NCBI GenBank assembly: GCA_944326485.1
Contig: CALVED010000005.1
Location: 1 to 64,000 of the forward strand
Reading direction: 5' to 3'
Length of the DNA: 64,000 bases
Source of the DNA: Candidatus Gastranaerophilales bacterium
GTDB lineage: Bacteria > Cyanobacteriota > Vampirovibrionia > Gastranaerophilales > Gastranaerophilaceae
Shown here one piece after another: positions 53,176-62,754 of this stretch. The translations under genes and the position numbers were made by a program. Every line of letters starts with the position of its first letter. Within the stretch, counting starts at the first letter, position 1. The notes beneath the pieces are model-generated. The model did no database searches. It was not told the DNA's origin and saw only the letters and a program-made list of their open reading frames with translations.

Positions 53176-54296
53176 TTTATTATGCTTTTTAATTGTTTTA
53201 CTATTTCTTCTGTAGGATTTGACTTAATAAGATTTTTAGTATTTTCCTGCATTAATTTTAATTTCTTTTCATCATTAAGAATAGAATTAATGAGTTCTAA
53301 TAGTTTTGTATCATTGCACTCAGAGTCTTCAAGATAAATTGAAGCACCTTTTTCACACATTTCTTTTGCATTTTTTCTTTGATGATCTTGTGCTGCATAA
53401 GGATATGGCACTAATATTGATGCTGCCTGACATTCAATTATCTCGCTTAAACTTACAGAACCTGCTCGTGCTATTACAATATCGCAAGACTTTAAAGGAT
53501 ATACCATCTCATCAAAGTATGGGCGAATTAATATATTATTTTTTTCTTTGTATTCAGGATATTTTTGTTCTAACTCTGATATTACATCTTCATAATTTTT
53601 TTTGCCTGTTTGAAGAATAATATAATTATTTTCATCAGATGAAAGGTCTTTTAATATTGCACTCATTGCATTATTTATTGTTTTTGCTCCTTGAGAACCT
53701 CCCATTGCAAATATTACTTTATTCTTATCATTAATATGTAATTTTTCTCTTGCTTCTTCTTTTGTGATAGTAAAAAAAGCATCTCTTACAGGGTTGCCGT
53801 TGTATATAATATTTTGTGATTTTAAAATTTTTTTAGAATTTTCAAATGCAACAGAAACAACTTTTGCAAAAGGAGCTGCTATTTTTGATACTAAACCAGG
53901 AACTGAATCACAATCGTGTATCATATATGGTTTTTTGAGTGTTATTGCTGCAAGTACAATTGGAGCTGAAACGTATCCTCCCGTTGTAAAAATAGCATCA
54001 GGTTTATATTTTCTTATATACTTAATTGCTTTTACATATGCAAAAAATAACTGAAATAACCATTTAACAAGTGCAAAATTGATTCTCCTCGGCATGCCTG
54101 ATACACTTACAGGTAGGAAAGTAACATTATTGTATTTTTGAGCTATTTCATATTCAAGATTTTTAGGATTACCTATAAAAAATACTTTTTCAGTTTCAGT
54201 GTCATTTAATAATTTTTCAACAACGGTAAAAGCAGGATAAATATGTCCTCCTGTTCCTCCGCCTGAAATAAAGTATGTTTTTTTATTGTTCATCAA
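53172..54296 (-). CDS. murG: UDP-GlcNAc-lipid II transferase MurG
   Basis: 374-residue GT28 enzyme attaching GlcNAc to lipid I at the inner face of the membrane. SGGGTGGHIYPAFTVVEKL start, HDCDSVPGLVSKIAAPFAK in the centre, MGGSQGAKTINNAM and RAGSVSLSEIIECQ with PYPYAAQDHQRKNA at the donor site. Overlaps ftsW by 14 bases. Confidence 0.97.
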   Translation of the reverse strand: MMNNKKTYFISGGGTGGHIYPAFTVVEKLLNDTETEKVFFIGNPKNLEYEIAQKYNNVTFLPVSVSGMPRRINFALVKWLFQLFFAYVKAIKYIRKYKPDAIFTTGGYVSAPIVLAAITLKKPYMIHDCDSVPGLVSKIAAPFAKVVSVAFENSKKILKSQNIIYNGNPVRDAFFTITKEEAREKLHINDKNKVIFAMGGSQGAKTINNAMSAILKDLSSDENNYIILQTGKKNYEDVISELEQKYPEYKEKNNILIRPYFDEMVYPLKSCDIVIARAGSVSLSEIIECQAASILVPYPYAAQDHQRKNAKEMCEKGASIYLEDSECNDTKLLELINSILNDEKKLKLMQENTKNLIKSNPTEEIVKQLKSIIK

Positions 54297-55425
54297 ATTG
54301 CATAATCCTTCTTATTCTTTTTTTAGATATATTTAGTAGAATTCCAATCATACACATAGTAATAAATAAAGATGTACCGCCGTAACTTATAAATGGAAGA
54401 GGAACACCTGTTGCCGGAAGCATTGAACTTGCAACTGATATATTGATGAATGCTTGAATACATATTGATACAGTTATACCTGCTGCTAAGAGTTTTCCAA
54501 AAACATCTTCACATTTTGCTGATATTAAAAGTCCTCTTTGTAAAAATGCCAAGAATAAACCTATTATAATTACACATCCTAAAAATCCAAATTCTTCTCC
54601 TAATACTGCATAGATAAAATCAGTATGCCCCTCAGGCAGCCAGCCTAGTTTTTGTCTTGAATTTCCATATCCTTCTCCGAAAAATCCTCCGGCTACAAAT
54701 GCAAGCATTGATTGAATTATATTATATCCGCCGCCATAAGGGTCTGCATCAGGATTTAACCATATAAGTATTCTTTGTTTTTGGAATGATCTTATCATTG
54801 TGCTTACACCCAATACACCAAGCCCTATCATACTTATTATAAATTTTATGCTCCCGCCCGCTGCAAAGTACATAAACATTGACGATAATCCTAATATTAT
54901 TACCATACTCAAATTCGGTTGTTTGAATATTAAACCTACCATGATAAGTATTGGTATAAAATATTTAAATTGTCTTGAATCAAAAACATTTATATTTCTT
55001 GAAAAACAGCTTGATAAAAGCATTATTACCGCTAATTTTGATGCTTCTGACGGTTGAAACTGTATTGGACCTATTGTTAACCATCTTGTTGCTCCGTTTA
55101 CGGTAGTTCCGAAAAAATGCACACCTATTAATAAAACTATTATTCCCCAAGCAAATTGAATAGCAATTTTATCATATAATTTATAGTTTATTTTACTTAG
55201 AGAATACATTGCAAAAAGTCCTAATATAAACCATATAAATTGCCTTGATACAAAATATGTTGATGGAGCCCCTTGTATTATACATTTTGGTGCTCCTGCT
55301 GAAAATATTGCAAGTAAGCCTATAATTATAAGAAAAATAACTATGAATGTTAATGTACCGTCATAAGGCGATAATATTACAGAGCTTTGAGTATTTTTTC
55401 TGTCTTTATAGTTTGGATTTGACAT
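54283..55425 (-). CDS. ftsW: Lipid II polymerase/flippase-family protein FtsW
   Basis: SEDS-family protein of division, about ten membrane segments. 380 residues from the ATG at 55425 (MSNPNYKDRKN), where AAGGA lies just upstream. A longer frame reaching 55482 overlaps murD coding and has no RBS. Features: INYKLYDKIAIQF, GATRWLTIGPIQFQPSEASK, and PEGHTDFIYAVLGEEFGFLG with LPFISYGGTSLF at the end. FtsW over RodA because of location between murD and murG. Confidence 0.92.
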   Translation of the reverse strand: MSNPNYKDRKNTQSSVILSPYDGTLTFIVIFLIIIGLLAIFSAGAPKCIIQGAPSTYFVSRQFIWFILGLFAMYSLSKINYKLYDKIAIQFAWGIIVLLIGVHFFGTTVNGATRWLTIGPIQFQPSEASKLAVIMLLSSCFSRNINVFDSRQFKYFIPILIMVGLIFKQPNLSMVIILGLSSMFMYFAAGGSIKFIISMIGLGVLGVSTMIRSFQKQRILIWLNPDADPYGGGYNIIQSMLAFVAGGFFGEGYGNSRQKLGWLPEGHTDFIYAVLGEEFGFLGCVIIIGLFLAFLQRGLLISAKCEDVFGKLLAAGITVSICIQAFINISVASSMLPATGVPLPFISYGGTSLFITMCMIGILLNISKKRIRRIMQFDEQ

Positions 55426-56758
55426 AGTCCTTAAATACTTCTCCTCTGTGTTCATAACTGTTAAACATATCATAACTTGCACAAGCAGGTGATAATAATA
55501 CTATTTCCGTATCAAGCGTCATTGATATATCAATAGCTTCTTGCATCGTGTTTGCTAATATTATATTTGTGAAACCATTCTTTTCCATATTTTCTTTGAA
55601 TCTTTGAGTAGCTTCACCTATTAAAATAACTGTAGATACATATTTATTTATATAATTTTGGCAAAATTCTGTTAAATCAGTGTTTTTATCTCGTCCACCT
55701 GCTATTAGTGTTAAATTTTTCCCTTCAAATGATTTTATTGCAACAAATGATGCTTCAGGGTTTGTTGCTTTAGAGTCATTATAAAAAGATTTCCCGTTTA
55801 TATTTGCTACATATTCAATTCTATGTTCCACAGCTTTGAAAGACATTATTCTTTCTCTTATGTGTTCATTTGAAATACCTGTTAATTTTGCTACAATGAT
55901 TGCGCACATTGCATTTTGATAATTGTGTTCTCCGACAAGTGATATTTCTTTTAATTTTATTATTTCTTCTTCTTCTTTATCTTTTTTAAAGTATATTGAA
56001 TCATTTTTTATATAGCAGCAATTCCTTTCCAGTTCTTTAGCGTAAATAAATTTTCCTCCGCTGTATGTCTTTGAAAATTCATAAATTTTTTCATCAGCAC
56101 CGCTAAATACTGCATATAATGGCTGTCTTTCCTGTTTAAATAAACTTATTTTTGCTTCAAAATATTTATCTAATCCACCATGCCAGTCAAGATGATCAGG
56201 AGTAAATGTTAAAAAACAAGCGATTTGCGGTTTGAAAGTTGGTGCTGTTTCTAATTGAAAAGAACTTACTTCACAAACAAAATAATCTAATTTCTCTTCT
56301 AATAAAGAAGTCGGTGGTACTCCTATATTTCCGCATACCGGTGCATTATACTCACTGTTTAATATATGAGAAGTTAACATTGTTGTTGTTGTTTTCCCGT
56401 TTGTTCCCGTTATTGCAATAAATGGAGCATTTGCCTCTAAGTATGCAAGTTCAACTTCTCCTATAATTTCTATATTTTTTTCTTTTAATCTTTGAAATAT
56501 TTCACTTTTAGGCGGTATTCCAGGACTTGTTATTGCTATATATGAACCGTCTATAAATTCATCAGAATGCTTTCCTGTTTCAACTTTTATATCTTCTTTT
56601 TCAAGTTCTTCTATAAGTTTTTTATCTTTCTCCTGCATTGGTTTTGATTCTGTTATATAACAATCAGCACCTTTTTGAGAAAGATATCTTGCTGCTGAAA
56701 TTCCACTTTTTGATAGCCCTAAAATTAATACTTTTTTATCTATCCATTTTCTTTTCAT
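55406..56758 (-). CDS. murD: UDP-N-acetylmuramoylalanine-D-glutamate ligase MurD
   Basis: 450 residues from the ATG at 56758 (MKRKWIDKKVLILGLSKSG); an ATG five codons earlier overlaps the mraY stop and lacks spacing for the GGTAGGT motif. Mur ligase with GTNGKTTTTMLTSHILN, LTFTPDHLDWHGGLDKY, YNDSKATNPEASFVAI and AGGRDKNTD. Adds D-Glu to the muramyl peptide in the cytoplasm. Normal length. Confidence 0.95.
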   Translation of the reverse strand: MKRKWIDKKVLILGLSKSGISAARYLSQKGADCYITESKPMQEKDKKLIEELEKEDIKVETGKHSDEFIDGSYIAITSPGIPPKSEIFQRLKEKNIEIIGEVELAYLEANAPFIAITGTNGKTTTTMLTSHILNSEYNAPVCGNIGVPPTSLLEEKLDYFVCEVSSFQLETAPTFKPQIACFLTFTPDHLDWHGGLDKYFEAKISLFKQERQPLYAVFSGADEKIYEFSKTYSGGKFIYAKELERNCCYIKNDSIYFKKDKEEEEIIKLKEISLVGEHNYQNAMCAIIVAKLTGISNEHIRERIMSFKAVEHRIEYVANINGKSFYNDSKATNPEASFVAIKSFEGKNLTLIAGGRDKNTDLTEFCQNYINKYVSTVILIGEATQRFKENMEKNGFTNIILANTMQEAIDISMTLDTEIVLLSPACASYDMFNSYEHRGEVFKDYVKSKL

Positions 56759-56766
56759 ATAAATAC

Positions 56767-57741
56767 CTACCATAATAAATTAAATAAAGTTACTGCGATT
56801 GTACAAAATATTAAACTTATTAATGAAAATACTACTACAATTTTATTTTCTTTCCAGCCTGAAAGTTCAAAATGATGATGGATTGGACTCATTTTAAATA
56901 CACGTTTACCTGTTAGTTTAAAACTTGTAACTTGTATAATTACAGACATTGTTTCTAAGAAGAAGATTACCCCTATAAATAATATCCATAACTCAAATTT
57001 ACCCATGACAGCTATCGTTGCTAAAAGTCCTCCCAATGCTAATGAGCCGGTATCTCCCATAAAAACTTTTGCAGGATTATGGTTGAAATATAAAAATCCT
57101 ATTAAACTGCCCATTGTTGCTGCTGATATAATTGCTAAATCAATATGGCCAGATATTATACAAATTATAGTACAAGCAAGCATTGCTACTGCTGCATTTG
57201 ATGCGGCTAATCCGTCAAGTCCATCTGTTAAATTTACAGCATTTGAAACTCCTGTCATAAAGAATATTACGAAGAACGGATATAAATAATGTAAGTCTAT
57301 ACTATATTCTCCGATATTTAAATATGTTTGTCCTGATATTGTCATATATACAGCAGGTAAAAGAGCTATTGCAATTTGGAAAAATAGTTTATTTCTTGGT
57401 GTTAATCCGCCTTTATTTTCTTTATGACTTATTTTCCCAATATCATCTTTTAGTCCTGCAAGCATAAAAAATAAAAATGTCATTAATGTTATTATTGCAG
57501 GTGTTGTAAGACTTTGATTCATTGTTAAACCAGCAAGTGATGCAAGTATTATTGAAACTACTATAAATACTCCGCCTGTTGTTGGTGTACCTGCTTTTTT
57601 TGCATGATTTTCAGGTGCATCTTCTAATATATATTGTGTCATCATTCTTTTTTTTAAAAAATCTATATAGACAACACCTAAAAGTAATGTCAAAACAAAT
57701 GATACAAGCAATGATACAATTACCAGAATATTAAATTCCAT
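56767..57741 (-). CDS. mraY: Phospho-N-acetylmuramoyl-pentapeptide transferase MraY
   Basis: 324 residues, ten membrane helices; makes lipid I. KKAGTPTTGGVFIV, LDDIGK-like GLKDDIGKISHKENKGGL, NLTDGLDGLAASN, FMGDTGSLALGG and the HHHFE-type MSPIHHHFELSGWKENKIV are all present. Two bases before the end of murF's stop, in tight succession. Confidence 0.97.
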   Translation of the reverse strand: MEFNILVIVSLLVSFVLTLLLGVVYIDFLKKRMMTQYILEDAPENHAKKAGTPTTGGVFIVVSIILASLAGLTMNQSLTTPAIITLMTFLFFMLAGLKDDIGKISHKENKGGLTPRNKLFFQIAIALLPAVYMTISGQTYLNIGEYSIDLHYLYPFFVIFFMTGVSNAVNLTDGLDGLAASNAAVAMLACTIICIISGHIDLAIISAATMGSLIGFLYFNHNPAKVFMGDTGSLALGGLLATIAVMGKFELWILFIGVIFFLETMSVIIQVTSFKLTGKRVFKMSPIHHHFELSGWKENKIVVVFSLISLIFCTIAVTLFNLLW

Positions 57742-57743
57742 TG

Positions 57744-59063
57744 TTATTTATTTAACTCCTCAATAATTTCTTCAAACTTCATAAATCTCGATGCTTTTAA
57801 GAGAATATTTGTACCTTCTTTTAAATGAATTTTTATATAATTAACTAAATCCTCTTTTGTCTCAAAATGTTTAGTTTTTAAATTCTTAGGTTTAATATAT
57901 TTTGCAAATTCTCCAAGTGTAAGGATATAATCACACTCAAAATCATCAAGAAATTCACCTATTTCTCTATGATATTTTTCGCTATCAGAACCAAGCTCAC
58001 CCATATCTCCAAGTACAATGGCTTTTGGTTCTTTCGTAAATGTAAGAAATGTTTTTATTGCTGCTTTTACAGAATCTGGATTCGAATTATAACTGTCATT
58101 TATGATTTTATAACCTTTTACCTCTTTTATATCCCATCTTTTCTCTATTGGTATAAATTCTTCCAGACCTTTTGCTATTATTGAATTATCAATTCCTGCA
58201 TATATCCCTGCTTCTATTACTGCAAGTGAATTTTCTATATTATGCTCACCTGAAACATTTAATTTGTATTCATAGCCTTTATACTTGAATTTGCTTGATG
58301 TTTCATTCATTTCAATAATTTCTAAATCTTTGTCTTTGATACAAAAATAAATTGTTTTATGTTTATTATCATTTATTTGTTTTATGAGTTCATTATTATG
58401 GGCAATTAAAATCCCATTTGGATTTAGATAATTAGTAATTTCAAATTTTGCTTTTGCTATATTTAATAAAGAGCCCAATCTGCCTATATGAGCACTTCCT
58501 GCATTTACAATTACTGCAATATCAGGCTGGGCATATTTAGATAAAAGTTCTATTTCACCTTGTGCTCTCATTCCCATTTCAACTATTAAATATTTAGTGT
58601 TTGCTTTGAGTGCAGATAATGTTTGACACAAACCTATTTCATTATTATGATTTAGCTCCGATTTTACAGTTGAACCGGCATTTTTAAATACACTGTACAT
58701 CATTTCTTTAACGGTTGTTTTTCCGCTGCTTCCTGTAATTGCTATTGTTATTGGTTTGATTTTGTTTTTATAATAATTTGCAATTTGTAAATATGCTTCT
58801 TTTGTATCTTTTACATAAAAGATATATTCAGCTTTATCAAATATTTTATTTTTATCTGATGTAAAATAGCCCAAAGCTTCATTCTCGAGAGCTTTTTCTA
58901 TAAAATTAGTACCGTCAAAATTTTCACCTTTTAATGGAATATAAATATCTGAACTTTTTATTGTTCTTGTATCGGTTGAAAATTCAAATAATATATCCTT
59001 ATCATACCCTTTTATTAATTCAGCATTTGTTGATTTTAATATTTCACTAAAATTAAGCTTCAT
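57744..59063 (-). CDS. murF: UDP-N-acetylmuramoyl-tripeptide-D-alanyl-D-alanine ligase MurF
   Basis: 439-residue Mur ligase: AITGSSGKTTVKEMMYSVF loop, ELNHNNEIGLCQTLSAL, LIVEMGMRAQGEIELLS, NAGSAHIGRLGS, and NDSYNSNPDSVKAAI. The D-Ala-D-Ala dipeptide is added here. First gene of the murF-mraY-murD-ftsW-murG-folC run. murE and murC are not in the window. Confidence 0.95.
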   Translation of the reverse strand: MKLNFSEILKSTNAELIKGYDKDILFEFSTDTRTIKSSDIYIPLKGENFDGTNFIEKALENEALGYFTSDKNKIFDKAEYIFYVKDTKEAYLQIANYYKNKIKPITIAITGSSGKTTVKEMMYSVFKNAGSTVKSELNHNNEIGLCQTLSALKANTKYLIVEMGMRAQGEIELLSKYAQPDIAVIVNAGSAHIGRLGSLLNIAKAKFEITNYLNPNGILIAHNNELIKQINDNKHKTIYFCIKDKDLEIIEMNETSSKFKYKGYEYKLNVSGEHNIENSLAVIEAGIYAGIDNSIIAKGLEEFIPIEKRWDIKEVKGYKIINDSYNSNPDSVKAAIKTFLTFTKEPKAIVLGDMGELGSDSEKYHREIGEFLDDFECDYILTLGEFAKYIKPKNLKTKHFETKEDLVNYIKIHLKEGTNILLKASRFMKFEEIIEELNK

Positions 59064-59123
59064 AATATCCCCAGTCTGTTTAATTTTAACATAAAAACCG
59101 TTATTAAAATCAACTATTATAAT

Positions 59124-60623
59124 TTATATTACGTTATCAGAAATAATTTGTGGAACTTGTTTGTCGAGTGCATCAGGTAATATATAATCAGTATTTAATT
59201 CATTATCTTTTATCATTGAAGCTAAAGCAAATGCACAATTTAATTTGATTCCATTAGTTATTTTTTTTATATTATGTTTTAAAACTCCATTAAATAATCC
59301 TGGAAAAACAAGAGAGTTATTTATTTGATTTGAGAAATCACTTCTGCCTGATGCTGTTATAAAAGCACCATATTCTTTTGCTTTATCAGGTAATATTTCA
59401 GGTGTCGGATTTGCAAGTGCAAAAACTATTGATTTTTTATTCATAGATTTAATCATTGCTTCATTAAGTAAATTAGGAGCAGATAGACCTATAAATACAT
59501 CAGCACCTTTGATTCCTTCTTCAAGTGAACCTTTAAACATATCTATATTTGTATATTTTGATATTTCTTCATGAGCAAAATTATTTTGTTCTCTACCTTT
59601 ATAAATAGCACCGTCAATATCAAACATAATTATATTCTTAGCACCTACTGCAAGTATTAATTTACATACGGCAATTGCAGCAGCGCCTGCACCTGAGAAT
59701 ACTATTTTTACTTCATCAACTTTTTTCTTTGCAAGATGAAGAGCATTTAAAAGTGCTGCTAAAACTACTATTGCTGTTCCGTGCTGATCATCATGAAAAA
59801 TTGGTATTGTTGATTTTTTTATTAGCTCTTCTTCTACCTCAAAACATCTTGGAGCTTTTATATCTTCTAAATTTATTCCTGAGAATGAATTTTGAAGCAA
59901 TAGTACTATGTCAATAATTTCTTCTGTTTTTTGAGTTTTAAGACATAAAGGCATAGCGCTGACATTTCCTAATTCTTGAAATAAAACAGCTTTTCCTTCC
60001 ATAACAGGAAGACCGGCTAGACCGCCAATATCTCCTAAACCTAAAACAGCACTTCCGTCTGACACTATTCCTACGGGTTTTGTATGTTCTTCTTCTGTTA
60101 ATTGAGTTTCTACAACTCCACCAGCCATTTTCCTTAGTTGTAAAGATTTTTCATTGTTATCACCGATTAATTTATCGTAGCTGAACATAAATAAGTTTTT
60201 TGAAACACATAGAAAAAATTTTTTTAAATCTTCAACCTTTCCTTTTAATACAGGTATTGAAACATTAAAATCTATATTTTTTACGTTATTTTCTATTAAG
60301 CTTAAATCAATAGCACCAAAGGATGGTTCAATATTTTCAACTACAAGTTTTATTTTTTCAGAATCTTCTGATGAAATTTCTAGTGGGTATGCATCAATAC
60401 CAAGGGTGCTTTTTAGAAATATAGAACGTTCCAAAGATTTTTCATAATTAAAAGATACTACAGCTACTGAATTTTCTCTATTTGTATAGTCATAAGATTC
60501 TTCACTATTCTCTTTTATTTTTAAACAAGATGCAGCAACACCAGGTGTATATACAATTGCAAGTGATGCTTTATCTTCAACTTTTACTTTTGAAACAATC
60601 TTTATTCCTTTAAATTTAGTCAT
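59124..60623 (-). CDS. NAD(P)-dependent malic enzyme with an inserted domain
   Basis: 499 residues. Malic-enzyme core: SLAIVYTPGVAASCLKI (about 20-36), GIVSDGSAVLGLGDIGGLAG with PVMEGKA (185-211), IPIFHDDQHGTAIVVLAA and IVFSGAGAAAIAVCKLIL, then FALANPTPEILP. In usual small bacterial enzymes YTPGVA and VSDGxAVLGLG are only about 30-35 residues apart. Here about 120 extra residues (about 58-181) lie between, starting after NSVAVVS, itself a copy-like match to the strand before VSDG. The insert has no motif I recognise. Oxidative decarboxylation of malate to pyruvate is the likely reaction. Confidence 0.88.
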   Translation of the reverse strand: MTKFKGIKIVSKVKVEDKASLAIVYTPGVAASCLKIKENSEESYDYTNRENSVAVVSFNYEKSLERSIFLKSTLGIDAYPLEISSEDSEKIKLVVENIEPSFGAIDLSLIENNVKNIDFNVSIPVLKGKVEDLKKFFLCVSKNLFMFSYDKLIGDNNEKSLQLRKMAGGVVETQLTEEEHTKPVGIVSDGSAVLGLGDIGGLAGLPVMEGKAVLFQELGNVSAMPLCLKTQKTEEIIDIVLLLQNSFSGINLEDIKAPRCFEVEEELIKKSTIPIFHDDQHGTAIVVLAALLNALHLAKKKVDEVKIVFSGAGAAAIAVCKLILAVGAKNIIMFDIDGAIYKGREQNNFAHEEISKYTNIDMFKGSLEEGIKGADVFIGLSAPNLLNEAMIKSMNKKSIVFALANPTPEILPDKAKEYGAFITASGRSDFSNQINNSLVFPGLFNGVLKHNIKKITNGIKLNCAFALASMIKDNELNTDYILPDALDKQVPQIISDNVI

Positions 60624-61234
60624 TATTCTCTAACTTTATTTTCGGTTCCGTTTAAGAGTCTTTTAATATTTTCTTTATGTAATATTACTACGTAAATTGC
60701 GCCTAAAGCGGCAAAACAAATATAATATACATTTTGATCAAATGCATTCATTAGTAATGGAGCAATAGCAACTGCAATGATAGATCCTAAAGAAACATAT
60801 TTAGATAAATATGTAATTATACTCCATACAATTGCAACAATTAAACCAACAGGCCAACATAAAGCTAGTATTGTTCCTACTCCAGTTGCTACTGATTTTC
60901 CACCTTTAAAGCCTAAAAATATTGATTTGCTATGTCCTATTATTGCTGCTGTTGCTGCAAGTACCGGTCCTAAACCTTTGAAATGCCATAAATCAAACCA
61001 ATGTATTGCTATGAATACTGATATGGCACCTTTTAATGCATCTAAAAACATTACGGTGAAAAACCATTTTGTCCCTAATACTCTTTTTACATTTGTCGCT
61101 CCTGTTGAGCCTGATCCTGTTTCTCTTATATCAATTCCTTTTAATTTTTTTACTATTAAGTACCCTGTTGGTATTGAGCCTATAAGATATGCAATAATAG
61201 TAATAATTAATAATTTAAATATAATAGCTATCAT
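60623..61234 (-). CDS. plsY: Glycerol-3-phosphate acyltransferase PlsY
   Basis: 203-residue, five-helix membrane enzyme that acylates glycerol-3-phosphate from acyl-phosphate, first step of phospholipid synthesis. YLIGSIPTGYLIVKKLKGID, REТGSGSTGATN-type block (GSGSTGATNVKRVLG), GHSKSIFLGFKGGKSVATG and KENIKRLLNGTENK. It overlaps both neighbours by one base, the der-plsY arrangement. Confidence 0.96.
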   Translation of the reverse strand: MIAIIFKLLIITIIAYLIGSIPTGYLIVKKLKGIDIRETGSGSTGATNVKRVLGTKWFFTVMFLDALKGAISVFIAIHWFDLWHFKGLGPVLAATAAIIGHSKSIFLGFKGGKSVATGVGTILALCWPVGLIVAIVWSIITYLSKYVSLGSIIAVAIAPLLMNAFDQNVYYICFAALGAIYVVILHKENIKRLLNGTENKVRE

Positions 61235-62562
61235 TATTTCTTTTCTCCTTTTTCTCTGGCAGAAATCCTTATTGGAGTTCCTTTAAATCCAAATGCTTCT
61301 CTTAATTTATTTTCTAAATATTTTGTATAATTATCTTTTAATAAATCCTCGTTGTTTATAAATAATATAAATGTTGGCGGATTTGTTTTTACCTGTGTGG
61401 TATAGAATAATTTTAAACGTTTTCCTCTTATACTTGATGGAGGATTCATGGATATAGCATCCATTATTACTTTATTTAAAATACTTGTTGATACTCTTTT
61501 TGATGATTCCGAATATACTTCTTTTGAAAGTTTATATAAATTAACTAATCTTTGCTTTGTTTTTGCACTTATAAATACCTTTGGCACATAGCTTAAAAAA
61601 GGCATTTCTTTTTCTATTTCTTTTTCAAATTTATTTATTGTAGAAGATTGTTTATCTTCAATTAAGTCCCATTTGTTAATTGCTAATACCATTGCTTTTC
61701 CGGCATCAATAATAGTGCCTGCTATTTTTTTATCTTGGTCGGTAATACCTTCTTTTGCATCTACTACTAAGATTGCAACATCACAATTTCTTATTGCTCT
61801 TATTGACCTGTCAACTGCAAATTTTTCTATGCCCCAATCAACTTTTGATTTTTTTCTTATCCCTGCTGTATCTACAAGAATGAATTCTTCTCCTTCGTAT
61901 TTTACTTTTGAGTCAATAGCGTCTCTTGTTGTTCCTGAAATATCTGAAACTATTACTCTTTGTTTATTTAAAAGAGCATTTACTATTGAAGATTTTCCTA
62001 CATTTGGTTTCCCGACTATAGCAATACGAATATTCTCAGATTTTATTTCTTCTTCAATATAATCAAAATCTTTTGTTACGGCCTCTAATAAATCTCCTAT
62101 TCCGCCTGAGCCATGTAATGCTGATACTGCAAATGGCTCACCAATCGCCAGTGCATAAAAATCTGTTGTATTTATAAATTTATTTGGTTCATCCAGTTTA
62201 TTTACGGCAAGAAAAACTTCTTTTCCGCTTTTTCTTAGAACATTTGCTATGTCATAATCAATAGGATTTATACCTTCTTTACCGTCAACTAAAAATATTA
62301 TTTTATCTGCTTCTTCACAGGCAACTTTTGCTTGAGTGAAGATATTTAACATTATTTCATCTTCATCTCCTGGAATAATTCCTCCTGTATCTATAACAGT
62401 AAATTCTTTATCCATCCATTCAACATCAAAGTATATTCTGTCACGCGTTACACCTGCTTGATCATCTACTATTGAATGTCTTGCACCTAATAGTCTATTT
62501 ACAAATGTAGATTTCCCTACATTTGGCCTTCCTACTATTGCTACTATTGGTTTATTTGCCAC
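61234..62562 (-). CDS. der: Ribosome biogenesis GTPase Der
   Basis: Double-GTPase protein needed for 50S assembly. 442 residues with two G domains: GRPNVGKST (about 11-19) with DTGG, and GKPNVGKSS (about 184-192) with SGTTRD and DTAGIRKKSKV, then a KH-like C-terminal domain ending FKGTPIRISAREKGEKK. Fully intact. Confidence 0.97.
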   Translation of the reverse strand: MANKPIVAIVGRPNVGKSTFVNRLLGARHSIVDDQAGVTRDRIYFDVEWMDKEFTVIDTGGIIPGDEDEIMLNIFTQAKVACEEADKIIFLVDGKEGINPIDYDIANVLRKSGKEVFLAVNKLDEPNKFINTTDFYALAIGEPFAVSALHGSGGIGDLLEAVTKDFDYIEEEIKSENIRIAIVGKPNVGKSSIVNALLNKQRVIVSDISGTTRDAIDSKVKYEGEEFILVDTAGIRKKSKVDWGIEKFAVDRSIRAIRNCDVAILVVDAKEGITDQDKKIAGTIIDAGKAMVLAINKWDLIEDKQSSTINKFEKEIEKEMPFLSYVPKVFISAKTKQRLVNLYKLSKEVYSESSKRVSTSILNKVIMDAISMNPPSSIRGKRLKLFYTTQVKTNPPTFILFINNEDLLKDNYTKYLENKLREAFGFKGTPIRISAREKGEKK

Positions 62563-62633
62563 TATTATTTTATTCCTGTTATATTTACAGGTTATATTTT
62601 ATTACAAATATCTCTTCAATACCAGTTTTATTT

Positions 62634-62754
62634 TGTCCGAGAAAAAATTCACGATAAGCTGAAAGTGTGAATGAATTTTTTAGTGGTGTTTTCAAAAGGT
62701 GAGTATTTTGTTAGAGAGGATGACTCGGTAATAAAGTGCGATAATAAATTAAAT
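62634..62754 (-). repeat. Dispersed repeat copy M (short form, reverse orientation)
   Basis: TGTCCGAGAAAAAATTCACG, AAGCTGAAAGTGTGA, hairpin TTTTGTTAGAGAG...CTCGGTAATAAAG, and end ATAATAAATTAAAT. It lies 70 bases upstream of der. The stop codon of the spermidine-synthase-like gene (62749-62751) is inside its end, a second case after mnmE. Confidence 0.92.
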
